This document shows positions 6,418 to 6,445 of a stretch of DNA of 6,445 nucleotides, piece after piece. Within the stretch, counting starts at the first letter, position 1; each line of letters begins with the position of its first letter. Under the pieces are notes generated by a model. That model made no database searches. It worked only from the letters and a program-made list of their open reading frames with translations, and was not told the origin of the DNA. The translations under genes and the position numbers were made by a program. Source of the DNA: Flavobacterium sp. Its GTDB lineage: Bacteria > Bacteroidota > Bacteroidia > Flavobacteriales > Flavobacteriaceae. Location: NCBI GenBank assembly GCA_027483785.1, contig JAIXTU010000264.1, forward strand, positions 1 through 6,445, given 5' to 3'.

Positions 6418-6445
6418 TAACGTGAGTTCGACATAAAAACCTTTG
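6418..6445 (+). repeat. Dispersed repeat, copy 4 (plus orientation), cut by window edge
   Basis: This copy matches copy 1 over 6415-6445 versus 4776-4806 with two differences, and the match may continue past the window. It lies against the broken 5' end of the antitoxin remnant and, with copy 1, brackets a 1.6-kb island of repeats and decayed genes. Confidence 0.85.

Overview
The window looks like chromosomal DNA of a member of the Bacteroidota. The evidence is a SusB-type glycoside hydrolase family 97 (GH97) enzyme, a sugar transporter of the fucose/glucose-galactose (FHS) family, A/T-rich gene leaders without a clear Shine-Dalgarno sequence, and a moderately AT-rich base composition. No genus can be assigned from the sequence alone.

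Positions 1-4781 hold a compact same-strand gene set. A GH97 alpha-glucosidase-like gene is cut off by the left edge of the window. It is followed after 41 bases by an MFS sugar transporter gene, which overlaps a secreted M28 zinc peptidase gene through a TAATG junction. The hydrolase and transporter fit a simple scheme: a periplasmic enzyme releases glucose and an inner-membrane symporter takes it up. The transporter gene is broken by an in-frame TAA at codon 59, exactly where the family pattern predicts Tyr. The peptidase gene is intact but contains 18 consecutive A bases in its coding sequence; losing or gaining one A would stop translation soon after.

Positions 4782-5855 hold no credible gene, only repeats and foldable DNA. 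They contain (i) a dispersed motif with core TAACGTGAGTTCGA, present four times in the window, twice in each orientation; (ii) a nested set of inverted repeats around a near-perfect hairpin at 4902-4940; (iii) a 44-bp tandem duplication; (iv) a GC-richer palindromic stretch at 5048-5270; (v) four head-to-tail copies of an ~86-bp unit that each carry a GC-rich hairpin; and (vi) an intrinsic terminator facing the minus strand at 5764-5790.

Positions 5856-6414 on the minus strand hold the remains of a type II toxin-antitoxin operon that I do not believe is functional. It consists of a VapC-like PIN-domain toxin with two nonsense codons and a one-base insertion in an A run, preceded by a VapB-like antitoxin with a frameshift and no start codon. 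The two still overlap by four bases (GTGA). The antitoxin's 5' end runs directly into the fourth copy of the dispersed motif, at the right edge of the window. Copies of that motif therefore bracket the whole repeat-rich, decayed island (4779 to 6445).

I did not find a convincing new defence or mobile system. The most interesting signals are the bracketed island of structured repeats, the nonsense codon in the transporter and the A18 tract in the peptidase.
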